In this document: positions 24,778 through 32,136 of the stretch, piece by piece
Numbering within the stretch: the stretch's first letter is position 1
How the letters are laid out: each line of letters starts with the position of its first letter
Assembly: GCA_023416745.1 (NCBI GenBank)
Contig: JAEZHF010000030.1
Location: 1-61,265, forward strand
Direction of reading: 5' to 3'
Length of the DNA stretch: 61,265 bases
Origin: Bacillota bacterium
GTDB taxonomy: Bacteria > Bacillota > Clostridia > Christensenellales > SZUA-584
Made by a program: the position numbers and the translations under genes
The notes under the pieces: generated by a model
The model's database searches: none
What the model saw: only the letters and a program-made list of their open reading frames with translations
What the model was told of the DNA's origin: nothing

Positions 24778-25437
24778 ATGAAAGATTTATCAATTTCGCA
24801 GGAATACCTGTTATGTTCCTTGAGCGAAAAAGGGAAGCTCCCCGTAATCGGGAAAGAAGTTCCGGCCTGTATTCTCTCGAGCGCTCTGATTGAGATGCTG
24901 ATTAACGGCTCTATACAAATAGATGAAAAGAATATGGTGCGCACTACAGGCGAGTTGGGTGAAGGACAGGATTATCTGAAAACCTTTTTTGATTGGATAC
25001 GAGGGCTTGAACCCATGAAACTTGAGAAAATCGCCCGGGAGTATTGTCTGACACTCACCGACAAAAGACTGAACGCGCTGGTTATTGAAATTGGAAATTC
25101 GCTGGCTGACAGGGGCTGCGCCATCATCGAGAAAGGCGGCCCCCTTGCAGGTAAGCCCAATTTCATCCCTGATTCCGGTGAAGTCGATATGGTGATACAA
25201 AAGATAAGGGCAGAGCTGCTCGAGGGCGGGGCAATGGCGGACGAAACCGTGGCGCTGGTCAGTTTGATGGAAAAAAGCTACCGGTTAAAGAGATACTTTT
25301 CAAAATATGAAGCGCGGCAATTGAAGACCCGTCTGAGAGAGATCAGGTTGACGCCCTCCAATCAATTGGTCAAACAAACGGTGGAATATGTGGATACGAT
25401 GATTGCCGCCATCATCGTGATCACATCCGTGCGTTAG
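24778..25437 (+). CDS. GPP34 (GOLPH3-like) family protein
   Basis: A 219-residue mostly helical protein with the GPP34 domain over nearly its whole length: SISQEYLLCSLSEKGKLP at the start, then a small DUF-type beta segment (GSIQIDEKNMV), then the long helical region ending in VKQTVEYVDTMIAAIIVI. In eukaryotes the family binds phosphatidylinositol-4-phosphate on Golgi membranes; in bacteria its role is unknown, and lipid or envelope sorting is only a guess. GGAGG precedes the ATG. It shares a promoter and probably a regulator with the MerR gene that follows 10 bp later. Confidence 0.78.
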   Translation: MKDLSISQEYLLCSLSEKGKLPVIGKEVPACILSSALIEMLINGSIQIDEKNMVRTTGELGEGQDYLKTFFDWIRGLEPMKLEKIAREYCLTLTDKRLNALVIEIGNSLADRGCAIIEKGGPLAGKPNFIPDSGEVDMVIQKIRAELLEGGAMADETVALVSLMEKSYRLKRYFSKYEARQLKTRLREIRLTPSNQLVKQTVEYVDTMIAAIIVITSVR

Positions 25438-25447
25438 GGGGCATCTG

Positions 25448-25711
25448 GTGTCAAGGCAAAGGAGTATGGACGTAATCCAAAAATCTCCATATGTCACCAT
25501 CGGTGAGCTGGTGAGGCTAACGGGCGCAAGATATAGCACTCTCAAATTTTACACCGAGGAGGGCATGCTGCCCTTTGAGCAGGCGGAAGAGAACCTGACC
25601 AGAAGATATAAACGCATCGAAACGGTCGAGCGCATTTCCTTCATTAAAAAGCTCAGAACAGAGGGCAAGACCGTTCCGCAAATTAAAGAGATGCTAAATC
25701 AAACAAAATGA
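25448..25711 (+). CDS. MerR-family regulator consisting of the DNA-binding domain only
   Basis: An 87-residue protein in which the winged-helix unit typical of MerR proteins is complete (YVTIGELVRLTGARYSTLKFYTEEGMLPF, split here only by reading) and ends soon after the beginning of the dimer helix. No effector-binding domain follows, so it may sense nothing by itself or bind a partner. GTG at 25448 is chosen because GGGGG lies 6-7 bases before it; a later ATG sits too close to AAAGGAG. It probably represses its own promoter at 24701. Confidence 0.8.
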   Translation: MSRQRSMDVIQKSPYVTIGELVRLTGARYSTLKFYTEEGMLPFEQAEENLTRRYKRIETVERISFIKKLRTEGKTVPQIKEMLNQTK

Positions 25712-25768
25712 GCGTAGCGAAAAACAAGAGGGCTTTTACGGGAGATCCGAGGGGTAAACATATGATTC

Positions 25769-25800
25769 AAGGAAATGTTGCAGGCATTTCCCTTTTCTCT
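25769..25800 (+). terminator. Rho-independent terminator of the GPP34/MerR operon
   Basis: GGAAATG and CATTTCC pair around TTGCAGG and are followed by CTTTTCTCTATTTCTT. Confidence 0.75.
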
Positions 25801-25861
25801 ATTTCTTGAAGAAACCGAGCGGGAGTTTGGACAGCGCTCTCAAGGTCATATCATTTACGGC

Positions 25862-26905
25862 TCAGACTTCGCGGATGCAGCGGAGCAGCGCGTCCATCTG
25901 CTCGTCGGTACCGATGCTGATGCGCAGGTATTCGCTGATGCGCGGTAGGTTAAAATGCCGCACATAGATGCGGTGTTGTTCCAGGTGGTTTTTGAGCTGC
26001 GCAGCGCTGAGTCCCGGCTTGGACGCGAACAGGAAATTGGAGCTGGACGGCAGCACGGTAAAGCCCATGGCTTCAAGGCCACGGGCGGTGCGTTCGCGTG
26101 TGGCGATGATTTTCCGGGAAATGGAATCGTAGTATGCCGCGTCCAACAGCGCTGCCGCACCCACGTGCTGGGCGAGCATATCCACCGGATAGGAGTTGAA
26201 GCTGTCCTTGATGCACATGAGAGCGTCGATGAGGTGCGGCTGCCCCAGAGCAATGCCGACACGCAAACCGGCCAGCGCGTGCGATTTGGACATTGTCATC
26301 ACCACGAGCAGGTTGGGATAGTGTCCGATCAGAGCGGCAGCGCTCTCGGTACCGAAAGCGGCGTACGCCTCGTCTACGATGACCACACGATCCATGTTGT
26401 TTTGCAGTATGCGCTCGACGTCGGACAGCGGCAGCGCGATGCCGGTGGGGGCGTTGGGATTGGCCAGTACGATGCCGCCTTTGCTCACCATTTGATTGAC
26501 GGGAACAGTAAAGTCGTCGTTCAGCGGCACGGTGTTATAACTGATGCTATAGTAGGCCGCCCACACGGGATAGAAGCTGTAAGTGATATCCGGAAACAAT
26601 ATATCCCCGTCAAAGAACGCATCGAACGCGAAGCCCAGCACCTCGTCGGAGCCGTTGCCGCAGAAAACGTGCGACTCGGGCAGACCGAAAACCTCTGCTG
26701 CCGCGGCGCGCAGCGGGCCGCCGTCCGGCCGCGGATACAAACGGAGGCGTGTACCGTCGAAGCGGGCCAGCGCATCCAGCGCGGCAGGCGAGGGCGGATA
26801 AGGGCTCTCGTTGGTGTTAAGCTTAATGATATCGTTTCCCTGCGGCTGTGCTCCCGCCGTGTAGGGCGTGATACCGCGGGCTTTCTGACTGAGATAGCGT
26901 TGCAC
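25862..26905 (-). CDS. hisC: Histidinol-phosphate aminotransferase-like PLP enzyme
   Basis: A 347-residue fold type I aminotransferase of the HisC group, which converts imidazole acetol phosphate to histidinol phosphate; related enzymes act on aromatic amino acids. LNTNESPYPPSP, the AVVIVDEAYAAF-type Asp region (VVIVDEAYAAF), and PLP Lys207 in TMSKSHALAGLRVG are all present. I chose GTG at 26905, preceded by CGGAGG with 6 bases between; ATG at 26923 would start almost at the promoter's first base. No other histidine genes are nearby, so the substrate may differ from the classical one. Confidence 0.85.
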   Translation of the reverse strand: MQRYLSQKARGITPYTAGAQPQGNDIIKLNTNESPYPPSPAALDALARFDGTRLRLYPRPDGGPLRAAAAEVFGLPESHVFCGNGSDEVLGFAFDAFFDGDILFPDITYSFYPVWAAYYSISYNTVPLNDDFTVPVNQMVSKGGIVLANPNAPTGIALPLSDVERILQNNMDRVVIVDEAYAAFGTESAAALIGHYPNLLVVMTMSKSHALAGLRVGIALGQPHLIDALMCIKDSFNSYPVDMLAQHVGAAALLDAAYYDSISRKIIATRERTARGLEAMGFTVLPSSSNFLFASKPGLSAAQLKNHLEQHRIYVRHFNLPRISEYLRISIGTDEQMDALLRCIREV

Positions 26906-26931
26906 TGGGAGCCTCCGGAACATTTTCCTTC

Positions 26932-26960
26932 ATCATAACACAAGCTGACGTAAAAATTAA
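26932..26960 (-). promoter_or_regulatory. Promoter of hisC
   Basis: On the minus strand TTAATT and TATGAT are separated by 17 bp, about 20 bases from the preferred GTG start at 26905. Its -35 end overlaps the divergent tag control region. Confidence 0.5.
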
Positions 26961-26980
26961 CACATTTCTGTGTGCGTGTG

Positions 26981-26989
26981 TGGTAGAAT
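26981..26989 (+). promoter_or_regulatory. Extended -10 promoter of tag, apparently leaderless
   Basis: TGGTAGAAT is an extended -10 element that ends 6 bases before the tag ATG at 26996; there is no ribosome site between. A -35 box is not convincing. Confidence 0.5.
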
Positions 26990-26995
26990 ACGCGT

Positions 26996-27499
26996 ATGAA
27001 AAGATGCAGCTGGGCACAGGGCAACGACGAGTTGATGCGCGACTATCACGACAACGAGTTCGGGCGGTGCAAGCACAGTGATACTGCGCTGTTTGAAAAA
27101 CTGTGCCTCGAAATGTTTCAGGCGGGGCTGTCGTGGCGCACGGTGCTGTATAAACGTGCTGCGTTCCGCGAAGTGTTCCACGGGTTCGACGCACCGCACG
27201 TGGCGAGGATGTCTCCAGAGGATGCAGAAGCGTTGATGTCGGACAGCCGTATCATCCGCAACCGGCGCAAGATCGACGCAGCGATACACAACGCAAGGCT
27301 GATGCGCGAGCAGTTTGCCCAGGAGGGCAGCTTTTTTACGTATGTGTACGCCTTTCAGGATGGAGCAGCGCTGCATCGGGATCTGAAACAACGGGGGTTC
27401 AAATTCACCGGTGAGACGGTCTGCGAGTCGTTCCTCGGCAGCGTGGGCGCGATTGAAGGGCACGAACCGGGCTGTGATTTATTTGGCGGGGGGTTATAA
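26996..27499 (+). CDS. tag: DNA-3-methyladenine glycosylase I
   Basis: A 167-residue base-excision repair enzyme that removes 3-methyladenine from DNA. The family features are complete: zinc ligands Cys4, His18, His156 and Cys160 (HEPGC), the catalytic-pocket segment LCLEMFQAGLSW with Glu39 and Trp47, and RIIRNRRKIDAAIHNA. The usual length is about 185, so it is slightly short. No ribosome site precedes the ATG, and a -10 box lies 6 bases upstream, so translation may start on a leaderless mRNA. It overlaps the following phospholipase-like gene by 1 bp. Confidence 0.93.
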   Translation: MKRCSWAQGNDELMRDYHDNEFGRCKHSDTALFEKLCLEMFQAGLSWRTVLYKRAAFREVFHGFDAPHVARMSPEDAEALMSDSRIIRNRRKIDAAIHNARLMREQFAQEGSFFTYVYAFQDGAALHRDLKQRGFKFTGETVCESFLGSVGAIEGHEPGCDLFGGGL

Positions 27500-28332
27500 T
27501 GCCGGCATATTTAACGCATAAAGAGGCGGGGGATCGGGTGCTAAAAGCCGTCAGTGTGCCGCACAGAGCGGCTTTTTTACTGGGGTGTCAGGGTCCGGAC
27601 ATGCTCTTTTTCCACAATTATCAGCCGTGGCGGCGGGACAAGACGATGTTTGCGTTGGGCGTATCGATGCACAACGGCCATACGCGTGCGCTGCTGGAGC
27701 ATCTGATCGGCTTTGCACGCGGGTATAAGGGTGCTGACTGCGACGAGCTGGTGTCCTATGCCGCAGGATTTCTGACGCACTACGCAATCGATAAGAACGC
27801 GCATCCGTTTGTGTACGGAAAGACGGGTGAAGACGACGCGCGCCATCAGGCGATCGAATACATGTGGGACAGCTATACGGCAATTGAGCGCTGGGATATT
27901 GAGCCGGAGAAGTACGCGATATACCCCGAGGTGATGTACGGTGAGATCGGCTTTGGTATCTGCGAATGGTATACTAAGGCCGCGAACGAGCTGTACGGTT
28001 TGCATATCACCCCGAATATGGTTCGGAAGGCGCAGAAACAGTTCGCCTTCGCGAAGCAGACGCTGGGGAGCTTGGGGCTGCTGCGGCGGCGATACCTGGC
28101 ACTGATCGGCCGGATAGCGCGCTTTGACACGACCAGCCTGCTGTATCCCATACGGCGGGACGAGTCGCTGTTCAGTATGGCCGAGTATGCCGGCATGAAG
28201 GGGATGGTGGACGAGGGTGTACGGCAGGTGCAGCAGATGCTGCCTGTGGCGCTGGCAGCGATGGACACGGGCTCGCAGGAACTGCCGGCATGGTTTGGCG
28301 ATATGGATTTTTTGGGTGAGCCGACTGCCTGA
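27499..28332 (+). CDS. Zinc-dependent phospholipase C family protein
   Basis: A 277-residue protein of the zinc-dependent PLC-like group (Zn_dep_PLPC). The N-terminal PAYLTHKEAG and QGPDMLFF, then LTHYAIDKNAHPF and HQAIEYMWDS provide His and Asp residues of a trinuclear zinc site. No signal peptide is visible, so unlike secreted clostridial alpha-toxin this one should stay in the cytoplasm, which is usual for this subfamily; its substrate is unknown. ATG overlaps the tag stop (TAATG) and GGGGGG lies upstream. Confidence 0.8.
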   Translation: MPAYLTHKEAGDRVLKAVSVPHRAAFLLGCQGPDMLFFHNYQPWRRDKTMFALGVSMHNGHTRALLEHLIGFARGYKGADCDELVSYAAGFLTHYAIDKNAHPFVYGKTGEDDARHQAIEYMWDSYTAIERWDIEPEKYAIYPEVMYGEIGFGICEWYTKAANELYGLHITPNMVRKAQKQFAFAKQTLGSLGLLRRRYLALIGRIARFDTTSLLYPIRRDESLFSMAEYAGMKGMVDEGVRQVQQMLPVALAAMDTGSQELPAWFGDMDFLGEPTA

Positions 28333-28372
28333 ATAGGACATGACTTTTGACTAAACGTTCCTTTTTTGGTTA

Positions 28373-28416
28373 TGACGGATGCATGAAAGGCGCTGCAAAC
28401 GCGCAAACTACCGTCA
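28373..28416 (+). other. Nested inverted repeats upstream of the Cys-rich protein gene
   Basis: TGACGG (28373-28378) and CCGTCA (28411-28416) enclose a smaller stem of GCGC and GCGC (28390-28404). This may be a 5' leader structure or an operator. A weak promoter (TTGACT at 28347, 17 bp, TTATGA) lies just before it. Confidence 0.35.
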
Positions 28417-28443
28417 GAAAAACTTGAAAAGGCGGATAAAAGG

Positions 28444-28599
28444 ATGTCAAAGATAAACTGTTCCTGCTGCTCCAACGCAATGGAATCTCGCACGATGCAT
28501 AACTGCAAGGCATGCAATTCTTATATGTGCAAGGACTGTTACGATATGAACAGCGGTTACTGCAACGATTGTCAGCAGAGCATGGAAATGTTTGAATAA
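28444..28599 (+). CDS. Cysteine-rich 51-residue protein, zinc-ribbon-like
   Basis: Too short for standard ORF calls, this frame begins MSKINCSCCSN and contains nine cysteines, arranged mainly as CxCC, CxxC, CxxC and CxxC (CKACNSYMCKDC, then YCNDC). Two zinc sites in a B-box or treble-clef arrangement are plausible. A ribosome site AGGCGG lies about 9 bases before the ATG, and a bidirectional terminator follows. It converges on a DtxR-type metal-responsive regulator, so a role in metal storage or sensing is a reasonable guess, but it is not shown. Confidence 0.65.
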   Translation: MSKINCSCCSNAMESRTMHNCKACNSYMCKDCYDMNSGYCNDCQQSMEMFE

Positions 28600-28608
28600 C
28601 GCTTAGAC

Positions 28609-28636
28609 AAAAAAACGGCTATTGCTGCCGTTTTTT
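28609..28636. terminator. Bidirectional terminator
   Basis: ACGGC and GCCGT form the stem, with A6 before and T6 after, so it works for both the Cys-rich gene (plus) and the DtxR-type gene (minus), whose stop codon lies inside it. Confidence 0.8.
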
Positions 28637-28993
28637 ATTATATGCTTTCATGGCCTGCACGACCTCGGGTGAGATAACATGCTCGATACGGCATGCATCC
28701 GACTCCGCCAGATCCGGACTGATACCCAGTGAACCCACTAAAAAGTCTGTTATAATGTGATGAAACTCATGAATGCGCGCCGCTTTGCTGCGCCCCGAAT
28801 CAGTGAACGTGATGTCTCCGTACGGTTCCTGGCGGATGTAACCCTCGTTTTTCAGGTTGGTCATGGCGCGGTTGACGCTGGGTTTAGAAACGCCCAAGAA
28901 ACGCGCGACGTCCACACTGCGCACTACATTGTTTTTGGCTTCCAGTTCCAGTATCGCTTCCAGATACATCTCGACTGATTCGCTGAAATCCAT
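28619..28993 (-). CDS. DtxR-family metal-responsive repressor, iron-type ligands
   Basis: A 124-residue regulator with an N-terminal winged helix (about 1-70; DVARFLGVSKPSVNRAM) and the metal/dimer domain (about 71-124). The primary site matches DtxR/IdeR rather than MntR: Met9, Cys101, Glu104 and His105 (ACRIEH) line up with DtxR Met10, Cys102, Glu105 and His106. MntR has Asp at the first position and no Cys. The third, SH3-like domain is absent, as in many short homologues. A promoter lies at 29032-29059. Iron-dependent repression is inferred. Confidence 0.85.
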   Translation of the reverse strand: MDFSESVEMYLEAILELEAKNNVVRSVDVARFLGVSKPSVNRAMTNLKNEGYIRQEPYGDITFTDSGRSKAARIHEFHHIITDFLVGSLGISPDLAESDACRIEHVISPEVVQAMKAYNKKRQQ

Positions 28994-29031
28994 GATTTAC
29001 ACCGCCTTTTTGGTTTTCAGTTCGCCCAACA

Positions 29032-29059
29032 ATAATAACATATTCTGCATAAAAAGCAA
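29032..29059 (-). promoter_or_regulatory. Promoter of the DtxR-type gene
   Basis: On the minus strand TTGCTT and TATTAT are separated by 16 bp, and the start would lie about 30 bases before the ATG at 28993. Confidence 0.5.
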
Positions 29060-29105
29060 ATGCCCAATTTGGCTGTGAGACCGAATTATTACTTCTTGTC
29101 TGCCG

Positions 29106-29270
29106 CTATTGAAGCGAAAGCAGCAGAAAAACGGCAGCGGCAATGAGGAACGGTACAAAGAACAACAACCGCTTAAAGCCAAGTTTCTGATAGAAAGCGG
29201 TTTCATTTTCGTCCCGCTCCGGATTGCGAATGTTATACAATGTGCTTTGCAGCTTATCCTTGATGCTCAT
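29106..29270 (-). CDS. Small single-span membrane protein
   Basis: A 54-residue protein: a polar N-terminal part (MSIKDKLQSTLYNIRNPERD) and a single C-terminal membrane helix (LLFFVPFLIAAAVFLLLS). The ATG overlaps the stop of the PfkB gene (ATGA) with AGGAG 11 bases upstream, so it is translationally coupled. I recognise no family. Either a membrane anchor for a partner or a small regulatory protein would fit; nothing distinguishes these. Confidence 0.55.
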   Translation of the reverse strand: MSIKDKLQSTLYNIRNPERDENETAFYQKLGFKRLLFFVPFLIAAAVFLLLSLQ

Positions 29271-30421
29271 ATTGTGTAGATCTCCTGATCTTCCTCCCAG
29301 CGCAGCCAACCTATCGGAAGACCGGTTTTATTTTTCGCCGGCTCTGTTTTGATGAGTGAGAGCACTTCATGAAGTGGAAGTATGCCGCTGATGGCGTCGT
29401 ATGTAGTGCAGCACAGCGCACCCGTTTTACAGGCGATACGTGCGCAGTCCTCAAGAGCAAAGCCGCGGATCATGCCAGTGAGGAAGCCTGCGATGGTGGT
29501 GTCTCCGCCGGCCAGTGCGGATTTAAAGTTTCTGACTACGTAGGTGGGCTGGAACAGCTCACGTCCCGCCCATTCTGCTTTGCCGATGGCCGTCATACTG
29601 TCTGTATCTGCGGTTTTGATGTAAACACCGTGTGCGCCGCATTTGATAAAGGCGACCTTCGGGCCCATACGCAGTATTTTATTTCCCAGCGCCCGGATTA
29701 AGGAGAAGTCAAGATGATCGGTAAAATCACCGCCGAATTGAGCCATGATGCGGTCATATCCGGGTCTGTCCAGCATCAGCAGCGCTTCCTCGATGCTGGG
29801 CATGAATATGTCCACAAAGGGCAGCGTGCGCTCAAGGATGTGGGGCCAGTCCACTTGTCCCGATTCGCTGGCCGGGTCGGGCAGCGACATATCCAGAGAA
29901 GTGACAGCGCCGGATGATTTGGCCTCGCGGAAAACCTGTAAGAGTTCTGCGCCGCCGTCCGCGTATATCTTCTTAAGCAGCGGCGGATAACCGAAATGGA
30001 AAAACCCGGCTTGTCCCACTGATTCAAAGTCGATGTCGTCCGAAGAAAAGGTGTCGTTGCCGGCTGGGTCGTGCAGTATGATGCGGTCAATGCCCGGCGG
30101 CGAGAGTATAACCGAATAGGAGGTGCGCATGGCCGGCTTCTTTGGAATATCGCAGCCCGTTTCCTGTTTGGCGATAGCACCCAGCATTGCACCGAATTCA
30201 TCGTCCCCGATTCTGGCCGCGGGCAATACGCGAAGGCCCAGCCGGGTCAGCGCAAAGCCGGTGTTGGCCACGAGGCCGCCCGACGATATGACCGCCCCGC
30301 CGACTTGGATCAGGCGGCCGGGACAGAAAAGCTCTTCTGTCTTTCGTGGCTGACGGCCGTCGAAAGCGGGGCTTATGTCGAGGCAGAGGTGCCCGGCCAC
30401 CACGATATCCCATCTGTGCAT
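29267..30421 (-). CDS. PfkB-family sugar/nucleoside kinase
   Basis: A 384-residue ribokinase-like kinase. The N terminus has VVAGHLCLDISPAF and the substrate-binding glycine motif region GGAVISSGGLVANTGFALTRLG; the C-terminal signature with the catalytic Asp appears as SALAGGDTTIAGFL. The substrate cannot be named from sequence. It is longer than ribokinase because of an extra segment near 150-200. The promoter is an extended -10 box (TGCTATAAT) in the divergent region. The small membrane protein gene follows by overlap. Confidence 0.83.
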   Translation of the reverse strand: MHRWDIVVAGHLCLDISPAFDGRQPRKTEELFCPGRLIQVGGAVISSGGLVANTGFALTRLGLRVLPAARIGDDEFGAMLGAIAKQETGCDIPKKPAMRTSYSVILSPPGIDRIILHDPAGNDTFSSDDIDFESVGQAGFFHFGYPPLLKKIYADGGAELLQVFREAKSSGAVTSLDMSLPDPASESGQVDWPHILERTLPFVDIFMPSIEEALLMLDRPGYDRIMAQFGGDFTDHLDFSLIRALGNKILRMGPKVAFIKCGAHGVYIKTADTDSMTAIGKAEWAGRELFQPTYVVRNFKSALAGGDTTIAGFLTGMIRGFALEDCARIACKTGALCCTTYDAISGILPLHEVLSLIKTEPAKNKTGLPIGWLRWEEDQEIYTI

Positions 30422-30516
30422 ATCAACACTCCTTATGTGCTCCTGTTATGTTTGCCGCAGCTCAATTATTATAGCACAAAACTCAATAAAAGCGAAAAAT
30501 ACAAATCCTACGGACG

Positions 30517-30543
30517 GACCGGGCGGCAAAAAAATGCCCGGTC
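30517..30543. other. Perfect hairpin in the divergent pfkB/veg intergenic region
   Basis: GACCGGGC and GCCCGGTC pair around an A-rich loop. No T run follows on either strand, so it is unlikely to be a terminator; it may be a leader or protein-binding structure. The roughly 490-bp gap between 30421 and 30915 also holds the two elements listed next. Confidence 0.4.
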
Positions 30544-30677
30544 GTATACTCGCGTGAATAATTATAAGGCAGGGGCTGACGCACTGCAGTTCTAAAGAAA
30601 AGTTTTATACATTTTCTAATTCGGGCAGGAATTATTGAATCTTAAGAATAGTCTCTCTAGCTTCGTTTTACACACCC

Positions 30678-30698
30678 TGTGGACAAAGTTGTGGATAA
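30678..30698 (-). promoter_or_regulatory. Two DnaA-box-like sites upstream of veg
   Basis: On the minus strand TTATCCACA (30690-30698) is a perfect DnaA box and TTGTCCACA (30678-30686) has one mismatch; their starts are 12 bp apart. They could bind DnaA as regulator. I see no oriC: there is no dnaA or dnaN nearby and no larger cluster of perfect boxes. Confidence 0.4.
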
Positions 30699-30752
30699 CT
30701 GGGATAGAAATATTCATTTGAAGGGATAAAAATATACAAAAACTGCAGTATG

Positions 30753-30776
30753 GTTATCGAACACATGTTGGATAAC
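30753..30776. promoter_or_regulatory. Near-perfect 24-bp palindrome upstream of veg
   Basis: GTTATC-g-AACA-ca-TGTT-g-GATAAC has arms of 6 and 4 bp separated by one unpaired base on each side. It is the shape of a dimeric regulator's operator and lies about 140 bp upstream of veg. The half-site GATAAC also occurs in the DnaA-like box. Confidence 0.5.
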
Positions 30777-30914
30777 AACTTTTGTTAACGGTTGGATTAT
30801 TCAGGACGGCTAATGATTATGCAGATAAGTCACATACAATTATACCAATTAAGGATAATGCTGCGCGGAATTGGGAAACATATCTACATATATTATGAAA
30901 AGGCGGTGTGCGGG

Positions 30915-31178
30915 ATGAACGATAATCTGGACGATATCAGGCAGCAGATGAGAGGACAGAAGGGTGAACGCATCACTCTGAGAATGCGGTGCGGACGTCG
31001 AGGCGGCACCACGCAGGATGGCATCATTGACGGCCTTTATCCCGAGGTGTTTACCGTCATGGTCCGGGAGCACGGGTATCGACGGCGGTACTGCTTTTCA
31101 TATTCCGAGGTGCTTACGCATCACGTGGAGATAACCCCAGGTCCAGAATCTCTCCTGTCTCTGCATCCTGAAACATAA
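30915..31178 (+). CDS. veg: Veg family protein
   Basis: An 87-residue protein of the Veg/DUF1021 family: DDIRQQMRGQKGERITLRMR, then a beta-barrel core with the aromatic segment MVREHGYRRRYCFSYSEVLT. In B. subtilis Veg promotes biofilm matrix gene expression by antagonising SinR. I chose the ATG at 30915, which has AGGCGG 8 bases upstream. The C-terminal 22 residues overlap the 3' end of the convergent gene at 31114-32037, which is unusual: the family normally ends near VEI. Sinr-type partners are not in the window. Confidence 0.85.
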   Translation: MNDNLDDIRQQMRGQKGERITLRMRCGRRGGTTQDGIIDGLYPEVFTVMVREHGYRRRYCFSYSEVLTHHVEITPGPESLLSLHPET

Positions 31179-32037
31179 GCCAGTATCCGTGCGCGTCCTG
31201 CGTCACGCAGCGCAGATACGTGCCGAAGCCGTCCAGCCAGACGGGCGGGGCCATGCCGTATTCGCCTGGAACGCCCACCGCTTTGGCCACGACGCTCTGA
31301 CCGCTGTATATGCGTCCGGTAATATAGTGCCACCAGCCCGTGGGGCCGGGATAGGAAATCTTGAACCATTCGCTCTGAGGAAACACCGCCGGAAACGGGC
31401 TGATACTTTCCCGGCGTGTGGCGTGCGGGCAGGATTCGCAGGAGCTGTATTCTTCGTCCTCGTCCAAATCGTTCAGTGACTGAAATTTTTCTGTATCGGG
31501 CCCGGTACCGGGGGGGTATTCGGGAGACATGTACAGTGGTTCGGCGGCGGTTTCATTCGAATCCTCCGGGATTTCAAATGGTATCGCATTCACTGTCACA
31601 GGTTCCGTGATGGCGGGTGCCGCTTCAGAGGACGGCGGACTGAGCGGCACGCGCGGTTCGGGGGCAGATGCAGCTGGTCGCGGTGCATGGATGAGCTTGA
31701 AGCGCGCGGAAACGTTTGTCCAGTCGACCCCGGTCGACTTCAGGCAAAACGCATGGGACTGATCATGGATGACAGCGGCGCCCCATATGCTCTGGAGCCG
31801 GATGCCTGGCAGCGTCTGGCGAACACCGGAACTGCTGACATCGCCTGCATAGATAGCTGCACCGTCGTGCAGAAACAGATACAGCGCGTAGCGGTCCGCA
31901 GGCAAACCGCTGATTGTCAGCGAAACGGCAAGGCCGGCCTGTACCGCTTGCATTTTGAGCATGCCGCGGCTTTGCGGGTGGGCAAACGGGCCGTCTCCTG
32001 GCCGCAGCAGCATGATTTGACGCTGTATGCTTTCCAT
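31114..32037 (-). CDS. Hypothetical protein with a Pro-rich middle
   Basis: A 307-residue soluble protein without signal peptide. Residues 1-115 form a beta-rich domain (LLRPGDGPFA, then YALYLFLHDGAAIYAGDV) which recalls carbohydrate-like or spore-surface proteins only loosely; 120-200 is a Pro/Ala/Glu-rich linker; the last 80 residues, beginning WFKISYPGPTGWWHYITG, form another compact domain. Many Clostridia carry such a gene without known function. GGAG lies 6 bases before ATG at 32037. Its last 65 bp overlap veg on the opposite strand. Confidence 0.5.
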   Translation of the reverse strand: MESIQRQIMLLRPGDGPFAHPQSRGMLKMQAVQAGLAVSLTISGLPADRYALYLFLHDGAAIYAGDVSSSGVRQTLPGIRLQSIWGAAVIHDQSHAFCLKSTGVDWTNVSARFKLIHAPRPAASAPEPRVPLSPPSSEAAPAITEPVTVNAIPFEIPEDSNETAAEPLYMSPEYPPGTGPDTEKFQSLNDLDEDEEYSSCESCPHATRRESISPFPAVFPQSEWFKISYPGPTGWWHYITGRIYSGQSVVAKAVGVPGEYGMAPPVWLDGFGTYLRCVTQDAHGYWLMFQDAETGEILDLGLSPRDA

Positions 32038-32136
32038 GTTTTTCTCCTTCAACTTGTGCATCGTTATTAATGTATATGGATGACTGGCAGTGAAAATGAA
32101 TAAATGCGATGATTTGAAAATGGGGTAAATTCGCGG

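Noticed and set aside
28333..28443. Riboswitch before the Cys-rich gene
   Set aside because: Nested hairpins are present but I recognise no known riboswitch consensus.
30600..30800. Chromosomal replication origin
   Set aside because: Only one perfect and one near DnaA box, no dnaA/dnaN, and no change of gene orientation pattern as expected at oriC.
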